DNA of 64,000 nucleotides, taken from Chamaelirium japonicum (Eukaryota > Streptophyta > Magnoliopsida > Liliales > Melanthiaceae). The stretch is from assembly GCA_947650365.1 (NCBI GenBank), contig OX393552.1, positions 49,995,873-50,059,872 on the forward strand, read 5' to 3'. Made by a program: the position numbers and the translations under genes. Below the pieces are notes generated by a model that had not been told where the DNA came from, made no database searches, and was given only the letters and a program-made list of their open reading frames with translations. Below are positions 21,545 through 36,500 of the stretch, one piece after another (position 1 is the first letter of the stretch; every line of letters starts with the position of its first letter).

Positions 21545-24500
21545 TGCCGAGGACCAGCTTCTCCAGTTCGCTCACCTCCCCCAAGATCGACTTCGTCATC
21601 GACATGGGGAACCCCTTCCTCAACCGTACCGTCGACGGATTCCTCAAGATCGGAGCTGTAATGCCTCTCCATTTCTCTCACTGATCCGGGATTTCGAAGA
21701 AGCCTTGCCCCTACGAGTGATTCCTCTCTGTTTTGTCTTCTCAATCCGCAGGTCGGTGTTTCCAGGGTTGCAGCAGAGGAGACCTATCACGCTATCAAGC
21801 AAGGTATTGTCCCCCTCCTTCCTTTTGGTTTCTCGAATTCTCTTTAGATCTTGATGTGTTTGATGCTCAGCATTTCTTGATTCTCAGCTGGTATGATCTT
21901 TTGTTTTGTTCCCCTCGTGAAATCCTCGTGCTTCTTGTTTTGATCAATCATTTTAGTTGCAAAAAAATAAAATGGAAATCAATCATTTTCTTGTGAAGTG
22001 GATTATAAAAAAAGGAAACTTGTGATAGAAAATTATTATATTTTTGAGCCACCACCTCCCATGAACTGCAATCGCATGTCATCTTGGTAATTTTGGAAAT
22101 GCTTACACTAAAGATGGTTATGGTATGAGGAGGAATTGTGAAAGATTGAGTTCATTTGCTGCAATGCTCAATATAAATTACCTTGCCTTCAAGAATGATT
22201 ACTGTTGTTTGACATTCCCATGAAGCTCGATTTCTATTCTTGTAGCGAGAAGCATTTGCATACTTGTGTTGGTGAGCCATTTTGTAGGGAATTCACAATG
22301 CAGCTTCCTTTGCTTCTAATCGAATGAATATTCACTAACCCATTTGTTAAATTTATGTTTAATCATCAGCAGATTATTAGAAAGATCATTAGCATTTGCA
22401 GGTTGAATATTGTGGAGGTGAATCAAAGGATTTTTATATTTTTTGGTGTGTGTTGGTTGATTCCAATACATTGAAAATGTGTGTGTGTGTTGGTTCCAAT
22501 AATCATCGGCTCACCACTTTTTTTCTTGGGTGGATGTGTGCGTGTGTCTGTGTGTGTGTGTGCGTATTAAACCCATTTTTTTGGGGGATGTATGTGTAGA
22601 GGTTGGAGGCAAATCAAGTGCAATAGTTCAAATCCTCTTTGTTGATGCCAATAAATTGACACTTGTTTTCATGCTTTCCTAATTTTCTTTGCATTCTGGA
22701 CCCAGTTTTTTACTCATCATAAATTTTCTTGCAGGGAGTGTTTCGAAAGGAAAATTAGAGAGCGCAGTAAGTATTTCATGGCTTCTTGTGTATTAGGAAC
22801 ATCAAACTTGGAATGTAAACTTAAACCATCCCCTTATCTTCTCAATGTTTTTATTTGGTTTATGGATGATCTATATTTAATCAAGTTTTCATGTGTGCAT
22901 TGTGTTGCGTATGGTATAACCACAGCAGTAAAATAAGTTATATTTTCCCCCTTTCCTATGAGGTCAAGGAATAAACGATTGAATTAGAAATGCAGGGGGT
23001 CTTGTTATAGGAGCTCAGAAGTCAGAAACAAGATGAGTATTGCCTTTGATGCATTGTTTTTTCTGTTGCATTCTCTTTGTCACAATTGGCCACTTTATAG
23101 TGAAGTCACTAATCACTATCTCTTTTTTCGTATGACTTGCATGCAGTGGTAGAATTTCTTTAAAATAAATCCTTAAAATGCTGTCACAAGAGACACCTAG
23201 CAAATATTTTGTAAGATTTCTCATGCTGCCCTAGCGAATAATGTGGAATGGAACCTGTGTTAGATTTATGCACAAAACCTCTGCCTAATTAACAATATGG
23301 AGCCCATGACCCGACAGTTTACTGGCCCATAAAAATCTGCTCATTTATCTATCAATTATATCAAGTATCCTAGGAAGAACCCAATAATCAGACAGTACGA
23401 TAAGGATAGAGCTGATCACTGTTTTGTTAGCGTGATTCTACTCGAGAAAGAGAGCAAGTTAGCCTTACAATCTGATATCTTCCAGAGGATCATGTTCAAG
23501 ATCTCCGAGATGATAATCTTCGGCACTCTTCTGCCCCAAATGTTGATACCCAAATAAGAAAAGGAACCTTCAACTCAGTGACCCTCAATTGGTAGATATG
23601 GCTTCATGGGACTTTTACATAACCAACTTACCAAACACAATGGAACATTTAGCAATATTGATCTTTTGGCTTGATAAATAGTGCAGACTGTGCTTTCCAG
23701 CTGCCTTGTATTTGTTTTCTTTTTTCGTATGACTTGCATGCATTGGAAGAATTTCCTTAAAATGCTGTCATAAGAGACACCTAGCAAATATCTGCTAAGA
23801 TTTCTCATGTTGCCCTAGTGAAGAATGTGGAATGGACCCTGTGTTAGATTTAGACACAAAACCCTCTAAGGCTCTAACATCCCTTTATCTGGCCAAAGCA
23901 GGAACCTTTCTCTGAGATAAGTTATATTAGAGAGTAAAATTTCTAAAATAATGCGTATCATAAGTATGGATGACCCAACGTTGCATTCTTCTTCATCTTT
24001 TGGTTCATTGCTTGATTTGGTACAAATACAGCTGAATGAATTCTCTTTTATGTTGAGTGGACAGCCAGAGGCAAGATATGGATAAGAATCGTTGATATCT
24101 GTTTAGATGGGAAGCATATCATTTCCCATATTCATAGTCATTTTAAGCTATTTGGATCTTGCTTTGCAAGAGAACTTGTACAGAAATTCATATGATAGTA
24201 TGACCATGTTAGAATTATGACACAAGTCCAATCCTTGTGGTGGTCAGATTCCTATCAAACGACCTTAGGATCATCATCACTGATAAGATACTAGTGAGAA
24301 TGATCTCCCACATCTTTGGCCACCCTGTTTTAAATGTAGATTATTAAGTATGTCAAAAATAGATCGCTGCATAATTTATTCAATAACCCGATCAAAGTTG
24401 AGTTTGAGCATAGGAATTCCATGACTGGACCTAGACAAAGGCATTTAGAGTAGGGTGTAAATGCACCAAGGTTTTCATATGCATTAGGAAATGTCATTTT

Positions 24501-27500
24501 GGTGGTTTCATGGGACCATTCTTCTATAATTTTTTGGCTTTCCAAGTTAACTTACTAGGCACAAAGCTAGATAATATAATAATTATATTCTCTACATTTG
24601 CTGACATTGTGCTACTGCTACAGTTGAAGAGGATGTGCAAGGAAGGTGCATATTGGGGTACGCAAAGCGTGATTGCTTTGACATTTGATAACTAAATACC
24701 TTTATTTGATTTTCTTATTTCCTTCGAGTTATGCTTGTTACTTATTTGCTTGATGTTACTCTTGTTTACAGGGACTGTAGCTGGAGTATATGTCGGAATG
24801 GAGTATGGAGTGGAAAGGACCCGTGGCACCAGAGACTGGGTAAATTCTCGTTCAAAGAACTAGTATACTGGCAAATTGAGTTGACATTGATTCGTAGCAT
24901 TGGCAACTTTTCTTGTTGATAAGAGTTTTGTCATTGCGATAATTTGTAATTCAATTCCTCTTTCTTCTCTTATTCGAACTCATTCTTGAAATTGTGCAAG
25001 ATTACAAATGCTGCCATCCAATTCTAACAATTGTCATGAACAACTAGTCACTGCAATGCCTATGTGCTTTATGATTAGATCTGATTTTTTGTTTCCTATA
25101 ATGAACCAGTTTAAAGATTGTCATGAGACAATCATTTTACAATCTTATTCTTTGAGGTTATTATGAATTTTATCTGTGAACTAAAATGCTATGCTTATAT
25201 AAGAAAAGGGCATCCGTCGCATATAGGTAATTTTTGGAAGACTTTGCCTTAAATCCTTTTAGCAGATGCTATATTAGCTAAATGACAGGCAATGTTGCAA
25301 TATTGCACCAAGTCTCTCCTGAACAACAGCAAGTCCTCACCTTTCTTTTACCCCTTCAATTGACAAAGCTCCCCCCCCCCCCCCCATTTCGTCTCCATCA
25401 AGGGTATCTATTCATATGCAACAACAGTATCCATTTGTCTCCAACAAGAGTATCTATTCATCTCCAACAACAGTATCAATTTGTCTCCAACAAGAGTATC
25501 AATTCGCCGGTTGATACTGCATGTAGGGGTTGTTACAGTAATTTTACTGTAGATTCTACAGTGATTTCACTAAAGCATGAGTATCAATTAGGGTAATTGG
25601 TACTCTTACCAAATCACTGTAGCAGCTATAGTGAAATCACTATAGCAACATTATCATGCTAGCTAATTGGTACTCTTACCAAATAGAATTGACATTGTTG
25701 CTACAGCGATTTCACTGTAGTATCTACAGTGATTTCACAGTAGCATCTACAGTGAAATCACTATAGCGACATTATCAATTCGGTTGATTGATACTCTTAC
25801 CAAACTGAATTGATACTCTTGCTGGAGGCCGGGGTAATGGAGGCACAATTTTGTCATTTAAAGGATTGAAAAAGTCAACATTTTCAGTTGTGGACTTGCT
25901 ATACAAACTTGTCTTTGGGAGGGACTTTACACTAAACCCAAATGTTATTTGTCCTTTAGCTAGTATACCATCTCCTACAAGTAGCTTACACATTATCCTA
26001 TAATTTTTTCATGAAGTAAATTTTATTTTCATCTTTCTTTTGGTTACATTTATGATTTATCAAAAGAATCCCTTGATGAGTGGTTGGATCACTTCATCTC
26101 TATATGTGCTCTTTACTTTGCATTGATCCTGGTTATTTGGATTCCCGGATCGCAACAACTCCTTGATGTTTGAATCTCTTTATCAAAACAATGCCTGTGA
26201 TATTAAATATTATTTATTTTACTAAAGTTTTCTTGCAGAAGTTGACCTATATATGTTACTCAATACATACATTTTCGTGAAAATTAACTTAAGTTGCATG
26301 ATTATAAGCTAAAAACGAAAGGCCCAAACACCACGTTTCCTGCTGAATAATAGATTTGAATGAAGTTCTGTTGCTTTAGGCTTGGCCTTGTACCTCTACA
26401 TTGGATGACATATTGCAATTGTTAAAACAAGCTGGGGTCGAGTTTATTGATTGGGAGTGAAATTAAGTTTGGCCTAACTATGAATAAAATGGGCTAAGCC
26501 TAGTATTGCCTGTGGCCTGAATTATGTTGATAGAGCTTAAATTTTCTGATCTGAAGGACATGGATGATGAAATAACTACTAGTGGTTTGGTAATTGTGGA
26601 AGGATTCTTGATTTGCTAATTTTTATGAGGCTTTGTTTATCTTGTCATTGATGACCTAATAAAAAAGAAGAGGTTGTAGATGATGCCATTTAGTTGTGGG
26701 GGCTAAAGATGTAGTGACTACTAAACTATAATTGTGTAGAACTATTTTACTGGCCTAAAGCTTATACAGTAGTCTAACCAACTAGAATTAAGAACCTATA
26801 TTGGGATTGGATTCAATTCAAATTAATAATTAAAGGATACCTAAAAACGATTATGTTTGTTATATTGATTGTAGTATACCTAAATACGAGATGATTAGCT
26901 AAAATACTTATTGTAGGCTTATTGTTTGGCTTGTGAACAGTATGAACAATTATATACCCGCGAAGCTTAAGGTATTCCTTAACTTAATTACATAGTATCT
27001 GAGATGGCTAGTCATTGTTCCGGAACTGTAGCAGTAGATATGTTTCAAGGTCATGGAGGGTAGGTTGATTTTGATACATTATTGGGAGTTATATGATTGT
27101 ACAATGATTGGCAAAAGTATGAAGATAACATGATCGTACAATGATCGATATGACTTTGCTATACTATGGTCCTAGATAGGAAAATGGAGATGCAAGATTC
27201 ATACGCTCAACCTCAAATATATAGGAAAGTGTTTGTTGGTCACAATTATGCGCATGCATTCTTGTTTTGCAGTAATTGGAAGCACAGTTACTAACTCGGG
27301 GTTCAGGAACTATTCGGCAGGGCCCCCCGTTCGGAAAAAATTCGAAAATTTCGCAAATTGTTCAGAAAATTTTTGGGACAATTTAAAAATAGGCTAATAG
27401 CATCCTGATGTAACAAAAAACATTCCATGTCCCACCAAATACATTAGATCAAATATAACAAAACACATTCCAGGTTCATTACTACTGCTAGTAATCTAGT

Positions 27501-30500
27501 TACTTTAGTACTACATATATGATATATCATATATGTGATGACAAAATCACTCCTCAAAAATCCACATTTACCCCTTGTCCATCTTCTTCATGCGCAAACA
27601 AGGCATCTATAGGGTCAAGCTCAAGATCTTCATCTCCATCCTCTGCTTTACTTGTAGAATCCTTGAATCTTCCTCTTCTTATTCACCTTCAACCATAATT
27701 GCATTCATATCCGGGAAATAAAAAGGGGAGAAAAATCATACAAAAAACTGATTATTCTTATTTTGGTTCACAGACTCACAGTAGCGGCTCACAGCAACGA
27801 CAATGCTTCGGATGACTCAGATCCAGGACTCGAAGCCGCAACGGACAAAGGAGAGGAGGAATCAGGGGCAATGGGGACTCCAATGGCTCCATGCGGCTGA
27901 GGGATCTGCATCCCGAATCGGTGACTCTGGGGCTCGGACTGACTCTCTGTGATTTTGCCAAGTTGCAGTGACTGCAACAACATAACGGAGATAGGATGAG
28001 GAATTGGGAGCAGCGAGGGCTCCAACTGCTCCGGGCTAAGGGATATGCGTCCCCGATCAGTGGCTCTGGTTGTTCCGAGTCCCGAAGGGCTCTGCGACTC
28101 CAATTTTGTCAAACACGAAAACGGAATAACAACGAAAGACCCTTCTCTGCATGCCCCCCCCCCCCCCCCCCATCGCTCTGACTCCAATTCTCGAACACAA
28201 GAACGGAACGACGACAAAAGACCCCTCCCTATATCCCCCCCCCCCCCCTCGATCGAATATATCATTTTTTTTTTACTTGAATTGTTTGGACCTAAATGCC
28301 CCTAGAACAATACGACTTATTTTGTTGATCGTGCTTAATTGCCAAACTGAGTATTATTCTTTATTTGTATAATAAGTAGCGTATCAGGTTATGACCCTTT
28401 GTTCCACTCTATCATATTCAATGTTACTAATCGGTACTAATCATTGATATTGATACTGAAAAAATTATCTCATTTGGAGTGATTTGGCTTGCAATAAATA
28501 AGATCTTGATCGAGCAAGACGTTATTGACCTCTCCAGATGCCGGCCTACTATGGGCACTTTTAGGGATTAGTGCGTGAGACTGCAATTCACAGAAGCATG
28601 GGACTCACCCTTGACTTGGGAATGGATAAGGGAAACATAGCATGTCACAAGAGCGAGGCGAGGAGGAGATTCCCTACAACGAGAGGGACGCCTTGCGAAC
28701 CGGGCTTTGGAGATGATGTGGTTGCCTCATGGTCATGCACCATCGATTCCAGTTGAAAGCCCCTTCTTATTCGCTGCTCTTCAGCAACTTCTTGTGCTCT
28801 AAACACCGGAGCCGTAGAGAAAGTGAGTCTTCATAGGGCGATTGTCACTGCTATTGTTCACGCCCATCTACCCACGAGCCTTCAACCCAAATGGGTGTGG
28901 ATTGCCACAACCCAGGCCATTTTCTGGGAGGAACCTTTACTAAAGGAAGAGCACGAGCATGTTGTCCAAGTGTGTAAGACTGAGGGTTTCCTTGCTTTGT
29001 CAATCTCCTCCCTAGCTCGACTAGCTAAATCGTTTCGTGGTCGGAGGTGGATCGACTCGACCATCCTTCCTTAAGGAGGGTGGCTATAAGCAATCCGTTT
29101 CCGGATCGAATATAGATATTTCGGCCGGTTCTCATTATTGCGTGAAGAAATCACTACTAACTCTTAATAAGCCCACAAGCAAGCGATAGTGATAGCTCAC
29201 CTAGCACCAAGGCACGCATTCTGTCTCTCGCATTCTCTCCTTTCATCGGTTAGTGTTTTTTTGTACTTGGCTTCGCGAGATATGATCGGGATCCAGATTC
29301 ATACCCCGCAACCACTAGTGTAAGACCTTTCAAAGGAAAAGTGGATCTAGGGTTCAATTCCCAGTCAGCAATTTTGAGCATACTTATGTGGTTGCGTCGC
29401 CTTCTATTTAACACAGAGGCATAGAAAAATTTCGTATTCCAGTCCAGATCTGAAAAAGGGCATAAGACATTTCATATTAGCCGCAACATACTACTTCTCC
29501 AGTTGGGCGGAAGCAATCCCTCTAAAGGAAGTCACCGCCGATGCCATCCGAATTATTCGTAAATAATTCACGAATTTAGTAACACTGACTGAAAGCTCGC
29601 AACCAGCGAAGTGTGACAACTAAAAGCTATATAAATTCTGTTAGGAGATGACGGCTAGGGTTTGGAGAGGAATAAAATGCATTCCATTGAGGGACTCAAG
29701 CCCAATATATGTACATGTATCACTATACAATCCGACCCGACTGTACAGTAAACCCGACCCATCTATATGTACATTAACACTCCCCCTCAAACTCACGGTG
29801 GATCATGAACCGAGAGTTTGCCTAGAAAATGCCGGAAGCGAGCAATCGTCAGGGGCTTCGTCAGAAAATCAGCAGTCTGCTCCGATGATGAAATGAAAGG
29901 CAGGGAGATGGTGTGGTCGACAAACGCCTGGCGAACATAATGACAATCAACTTCAATATGTTTTGTTCGCTCATGGAAGACCGGGTTGCTAGCAATCTGA
30001 ATAGCGCTCCGGTTGTCACAGAAGAGAGGGGTGGGCCCGGATATCACCACTCCCAAGTCGAGTAGAAGGCGGCGAAGCCAGACAATCTCGGCGGTGGTGG
30101 AAGCCATAGCCCTGTATTCGGCTTCGGTGCTGGAGCGAGCAACAGACTCCTACTTCTTGCTGCGCTACGAAATCAGTGAATCACCCAGAAACACACAGTA
30201 TCCTGTAGTAGATCGACGAGTGGCTGCATCTCCTGCCCAATCTGCATCGGAGTAGGCACGCAGCACCAACGGAGAGATGGAGGAAAACAATAGTGAACGG
30301 GTGATGGTGCCCCGGAGGTAGCGGATAATCCGAAGAACTGCTGCATAGTGTACTGACCGTGGAGCCTGAACAAACTGACTGACAATGCCAACAGCATGGG
30401 CAATGTCTGGCCGGGTCATGGTGAGATAGACGAGCATCCCCACCAGCCTCTGGTAGCGGGAGACATCCTGGAGCGGCTCACCATCTGTAGTGAGAAGCTT

Positions 30501-33500
30501 CAAATTGAGCTCCATGGGTGTATCAGCAGTGCGTGTGTCAGTAAGAGCAGCATCAGCAAGAATGTCGGAGATGTACTTCTGCTGGGAGACCAACAGACCA
30601 CGAGCTGACCGGGCAATCTCAAGGCCCAAAAAGTAGCGAAGAGAGCCTAGATCTTTCATCTCAAACTGACTCTGGAGGTGCCGCTGGAGAGAGGCGATGG
30701 TGGCACTGTCAACCCCAGTGATGATCATATCATCCACATAGAGGAGAAGAACTGCAATGCCCTGACTGGAGGAGCGAGTGAATAAGGCATAGTCAAAGTG
30801 ACGCTCAATAAACCCGGCGGCCAGAACTGCACTGCGAAATCGCTCAAACCAGGCACGAGGGGCCTGCTTGAGCCAATAGATTGCTCGGTGCAAACGACAC
30901 ACGTGCCCTGGAGGAACTGAAATGCCCGGAGGAGGAGCCATGTAGACTTCCTCGGAGAGATCACCGTGGAGAAACGCATTGGTGACATCCATCTGATGGA
31001 GAGGCCACCCTCGAGCAGCTGCCACAGCTAAGGGTGCGCACAGTAGTCATCCGAGCAACTGGAGCAAACGTCTCCTTGTAGTCAATCCCATACTCCTGGG
31101 AGAAGCCACGAGCAACGAGGCGAGCCTTGTGCCGCTCAATGGATCCGTCAGGTCGAGTCTTGACCTTGAATATCCACTTGCAGCTAACAGGCACCACCCC
31201 GGAGGGACAAGGCACCAACTCCCAGGTCTGGGTCCGCTGAAAAGCCTCAAGCTCAACTGACATGGCCTGCCGCCACTCTAGATATAACGCTGCCTCACGG
31301 TACGATTGGGGCTCCCGATGGGTGTGTATAGCACTATGCAGTCAAAGTTGGTAGTCGGCCCTAGTCGGCCAAGGGCCAACTAGGACTAGTCGGGACTAGT
31401 CGGGACTAATTCGGGACTAGTCGGCCAAAACTTATTCTAACCCCTCCCCCCCACCCTAAACATATATGATATATGAACTAGCATAAATGTCAATAAGTAT
31501 ATGATATTAGTCGGTTAATAACAATACATACCTTCACACTTCACAGCATGGGTATAAATACATAAGTAACAGTCTAACATAACACAGTTGTATTGGCTTC
31601 ATGCTCATGTCAAAAGACTCAGAACTAAGAATTCATCACAATATTTGTTTGATGATGTTTAATCAGTGAACAACCCCAATTTTGATTATAGGGTTATATG
31701 GATATCAACAAATAAACTAATTATTTGTCTATGTTTTTATCTGAGATTCTCAGGTACTCAACGGATGATTACATGGAAGAGCCATAGTTGTGAGTCTTGC
31801 GACTCAAGACTTTGAGCCAATATAAAAAAATCCAAACAAAATTGCTTGCAAAGATTCCTTTCAAAAAAAAATTGCTTGCAAAATGCTGCTTGGGGACTAG
31901 TCGGCAGTCGTTAGTCGGGGACTAGTCGGGCTAGTCGGGTCTTGTCGGGGACTAGTCGGGATTCCACCCAACAATGACGGAATCGAAATTAATCGATCGG
32001 CAGAATGCCGCCCAGGGACTAGTCGGGGACTAGTCGCCGACTAGTCCCGACTTTGATAGCATAGGTATAGCAGTAAGAAAAGCCTGAAAGGATGGTGAAT
32101 AGGAGACACTGGCAGAGTAGCCAGAAGAGTCAGGAGAGTCAGAGGGAAAAGCAGAGTAGTCAAACCTATCAGGATAGTAGTCATATCTGTCAGGAGGGTG
32201 ATGTTCGCGCGCTGGGTAGCGCCGAACAGGAGCAGGATCCACGACCGGGGAGGAGGGGGCAGCAGCATCAGGCGAGGGAGTACTAGTATGAACCGACTCT
32301 GGAGGAGGAGCTGCAGACCGACGTACATAGACACGACTAACGGGTGGTGGTGGAGGCGGCGAGGGAGACTGAGGAGGTGGTGGTGGTGGTGGAGGTGGTG
32401 GTGTGAGGGAGACTGAGGAGGTGGTGGTGGTGGTGGAGGTAGCGGGGAAGATGGAGGTGGAGTAGGCGTGGGTGGGGCAACAGAAAACGGGGGTAGAACG
32501 GGGATGTGGAGAGGTGATGAAGGCGAGGAGGGTGACGCAGGAGGCAAGGAAATATCCCGAGACTCAGGGGAAAAGTACGGGACAACCTCAACAAAGGAAA
32601 CGTGACGGGAGACACGGATCCGGCGAGCCAAGGGATCGTAACAACGATACCCCTTGTGCTCCCGACTGAGCCCCAAGTGAACACACCGAACAGATCTCAC
32701 AGAGAGTTTGGTGCGCTCATGGGGAGGAAGAAGAACGAAGCACGTACAGCCAAATGTGCGAAGAAGAGAGTAGTCAGGTGGGCTGGAGTGGAGGCGCTCA
32801 TATGGGGTGGCACCGGACAGAGCAGATGACGGAGTGATATTGATGAGGTGGACAGCCGTCATAACAGCTTCAGCCTAGTAAGAGTGAGGAACAGACGCAG
32901 AGAGGAGCAAGGCTCGTGCGGTCTCAAGGACATGACGATGCTTGCGTTCGGCAACGCCGTTCTGCTTGTGGGTGTGGGGACAGGACTGCTGGTGAAGAGT
33001 GCCGTGAGATTGAAGAATCTCACGCATCTCGGAGGAGAGATACTCCTTGGCACAATCAGACCGAAAGGTCTTAATGCGCCGACCAAACTGAGTGTGTATC
33101 ATAGTGGTGAATCTCCTAAAGATGTGAGGGACTTCAGACCGATGACGCATAAGATAAACCCAGGTGCACATAGAGTAGTCATCGATAAAACACACATAGT
33201 ACATGTAACCCGAAATGGATGCAACAGGTGCAGGATCCCAAATGTCCGAATGTACTAAATCAAATAAAGCATCAGATTGGGAAGCACTAGCAGAGAATGG
33301 AAGAGCTAGATGCTTTGCTAGTCTACAACCCGTACAAACAGAGAGAAGGGAGAAGGACGCTCGACCCAAAGCGCCCGAACGGAATACGCTTTTGAGTCGA
33401 TCACTCGATATATGACCTAACCTTCTGTGCCACAGGTCGGCATCGGAGGTAACAGACATGACAGACGCAACATGAACGGAAGACACATGGAGATGGTCCA

Positions 33501-36500
33501 GCTGGTAAAGTCCTGCTCTACGGCCCAGCCCAATCCTCTGACCATCCGCGAATCCTGCACAACACAAACAGAAGGGGTGAAGGTGACAGTCAGGCCAGAG
33601 TCGCAAAGAGAACTGATAGAGATCAGATTAACGTTAAGACGAGGGGCATGATGGACATGGGGTAGGGTCAGGCGACCAGAAGGGTCAGTGGTAGTAGTGA
33701 CGGATCCACATTGCGGAATAGGGACGAGAGTCCCATCCGCAGTGCGAACCTCCTGATGGGTGGTAGTGGGAGAACAGTCAGTGAGGACAGTGGAGTCAAA
33801 GGTGAGGTGATAGGAGGCACCCGAGTCGAAGATCCATGGGGCAGTAGTACCCGGAGTGACAGAGAGACTGTGAGCTGTCGAAGAGCTGGTAGAGGCGAGG
33901 TACCGAAGCAGTAATTCCTCAAAGCGCTGGAGGCGGTCGGAGTAAGACCGAGACTGAGCAGAAGTACCCGGAGTGGCAGAGAGACCGTGATCTGTCGAAG
34001 AGCTGGTGGAGGCGAGGTATCGCAACAGTAACTCCTCAAAGCGCTAGAGGCGGTCGGAGTAAGACCGAGACGGAGCAGGAGTGGTGGCAGACGGTGCTGG
34101 AGTAGGGAGATCAGCAGCAGCAGCAGTCTCGCCATAATGGCGGAGGAGACCCTGACGACGTCCACAGTCAACTGATGTGGTGGAGGGACGTGGCCCGAGA
34201 ATACCATCAAAACGAGGAAACGGAAGGACTCGACGATCAGCGACGGTGTGCAGGCAGTATGGGACCCGAGAGATGCTGTAGGAAGTCATATCCCTGAAGT
34301 ACGGGGGCGAACCGCCACAAGGAAGGTCTGAGGCAGTCCGTACAGAGGAGACGGGCAGTTCGGTACAGAGGATAAGGTGGGGCGGTGGGGCTTCAGGGGG
34401 TTGCAAGAGGGGGCGGGGTTGCAGGGGAGGGGGCGGGTGGGCTAAGGTAAGGGGGTGGGGGGGGGGGGGGGGGGGGGTGGATCGGGTAGAGGAGGGAGGT
34501 CGGGGGGGTGATCGGGTGGAGGAGGGGGGTCGGGGGGGGTGGGCGGTTAGAGAAGGGGGGGCCGGCGGGGTGGTCGGGTGGAGGAATGGGGGGGGTCGGG
34601 GGGTGGAGGAGGGGGGGGACCGGGGGCAGTCGGGTGGCAGAAGGGGGTCGGGGGGGGTAGCGGAAGGGGGGGGGGGGGGGGGGGCCGGTGGAGGACTGAG
34701 GAGAGAGATCGGGCGGCGGAAGTGGGGGGCCGGTGGATGAGGGAGGTCGGGCGGCGGCTGTAGGGGGGCTGTCGGGCGGCGGAAAGGGGGGGCCGGTGGA
34801 GGAGAGAGGCCGGACGGGGTGGGCCGATGGAGGAGGGAGGCCGGACGGGGAGGTGCTGCCGGAGGGGGGAGGATCGTCGTCGTCGTCGCCGCGCGGGAGA
34901 ACGCTAGAGCTCTTATACCATGTTAGGAGATGACGACTAGGGTTTGGAGAGGAATAGAATGCATTCTATTGAGGGACTCAAGCGCAATATATGTACATAT
35001 ATCATTATACAATCCGACCCGACTGTACAGTAAACCCGACCCATCTATATGTACATTAACAAATTCTTTAGTTGCCAAGTATTTGCAACCTCGAGTTCAT
35101 TTGGTTGATTTTTCTTGCTTATCAAAATTGACTGATTATTACTTAGTTATATTTTGCATATAACTTCCTAATTGGTAATTCTAAAAAACCCCCTCCTTTA
35201 CCACTATTTGCATATATATTTCTATAATTATTGGTTGGGCCTCTTGTTTTGTTTTTAATAAAGTGCACACACATTAAAAAAAACCGCTTGATACGCAAAA
35301 GACAAATTTGCAAAAAGTGAAAATGGAGGTTGTTTTCTGCAATTATGGCAAATTGTATGTGATTAGTTGCACAACCCCCTTAGATCTCATATAATCGATA
35401 TTCCCACATTTCGTCTATTGTAGAATCTTCCAAGGACGGGGTCCAATATCTTCATATCTTGACGGACTTCCAATCTTTTCTTTTTCAAAATAGTTCAATC
35501 ATGTCCCAATTTGATCCCCCATCCTAGAAGCTGTTGCGTTTCTGACCGTGGTCAGGATCCTATTCTCTTTTGTTTATTTCTTGATCATATCTTATACCCA
35601 CTTTGTCAGCTATTCTACAGTCGAAGAAGATGCCCCTGCATCCGAAGACTCGTAGGTAGTGCAATGAATATTTAAGCAACTATATTTATTTACTAACCAC
35701 TAAGGGGAAAAATAGTAAAGATCTGTTGACAACGATCCAGTTTCACATTGTTTGGAATGATTATTGATCGAATCAGAACTCAGAAGGGTATGCATACGCG
35801 TCCTTACATCATTACTCTTATTCTGATATCTTAACTACCTTCATTTACATCTCTATGGATGTTTTATCTTCCATTAAGTTCTCAAGTTCTGTAGTGTTGA
35901 CAAACCTTGCAATCAGGTAGCTTGTACATTATCTGATGCATAGTTCGAAAAATCGAAATATCTCGTGATAATTTCATGTTTGGGTTTATAGCTATATAAA
36001 TTCTTTAGTTGCCAAGTATTTGCAATCTTGAGTTCATTTGGTTGATTTTTCTTGCTTATCAAAATTGACAGATTATAACTTAGTTATATTTTGCATATAA
36101 CTTCCTAATTGGTAATTCTAGAAAACCCCTCCTTTACCACTATTTGCATATATATTTCTATAATTCTTGGTTTGTATAAACCGGGCCTCTTGTTTTGTTT
36201 TTAATAAAGTGCACACACATTAACAAAAACCGCTTGATACGCAGAAGAAAAATTTGCGAAAAGTGAAAATGGAGGTTGTTTTCTGCGATTATGGCAAATT
36301 GTAGGTGGTTAGTTGCACAACCCCCTTAGATCTCATATAATGGATATTCCCACATTTCGTCTATTGTAGAATCTTCCAAGGACGGGGTTCAATATCTTCA
36401 TCTCTTGACGGACTTCCAATCTTTTCTTTTTCAAAATAGTTCAATCATGTCCCAATTTGATCCCCCATCCTAGAAGCTGTTGCGTTTCTGACCGTGGTCA

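Larger units (their letters stand above)
29639..35061 (-). mobile_element. Copia LTR retrotransposon 1, complete but defective
   Basis: Two 141-bp LTRs (TGTTAGGAGATGACG...TACATTAACA) enclose a pol region on the minus strand. The 5-bp target duplication AATTC is perfect (29634-29638 and 35062-35066). The primer site next to the upstream LTR reads tggtataagagctc on the minus strand, close to initiator tRNA-Met. The polypurine tract gagtttgagggggag adjoins the downstream LTR. Domain order is protease, integrase, RT, RNase H, so Ty1/Copia. The leader (34,400-34,900) is an extreme G/C-skewed tract. The reading frame is broken by frameshifts and by a 731-bp hAT-like insertion. It lies antisense inside OEP16 intron 5. 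Confidence 0.93.

Noticed and set aside
24731-24919. 62-aa plus-strand frame overlapping OEP16 exon 5
   Set aside because: Different frame from the exon; the splice-consistent frame gives the OEP16 sequence.
30013-30255. Plus-strand frame, also present at 61320-61562
   Set aside because: Antisense shadow of the Copia RNase H region; conserved only because the pol sequence is.
34477-34933. Gly/Arg-rich frames in the G-rich tract
   Set aside because: Composition artefacts of the Copia leader; the element's coding strand is minus.
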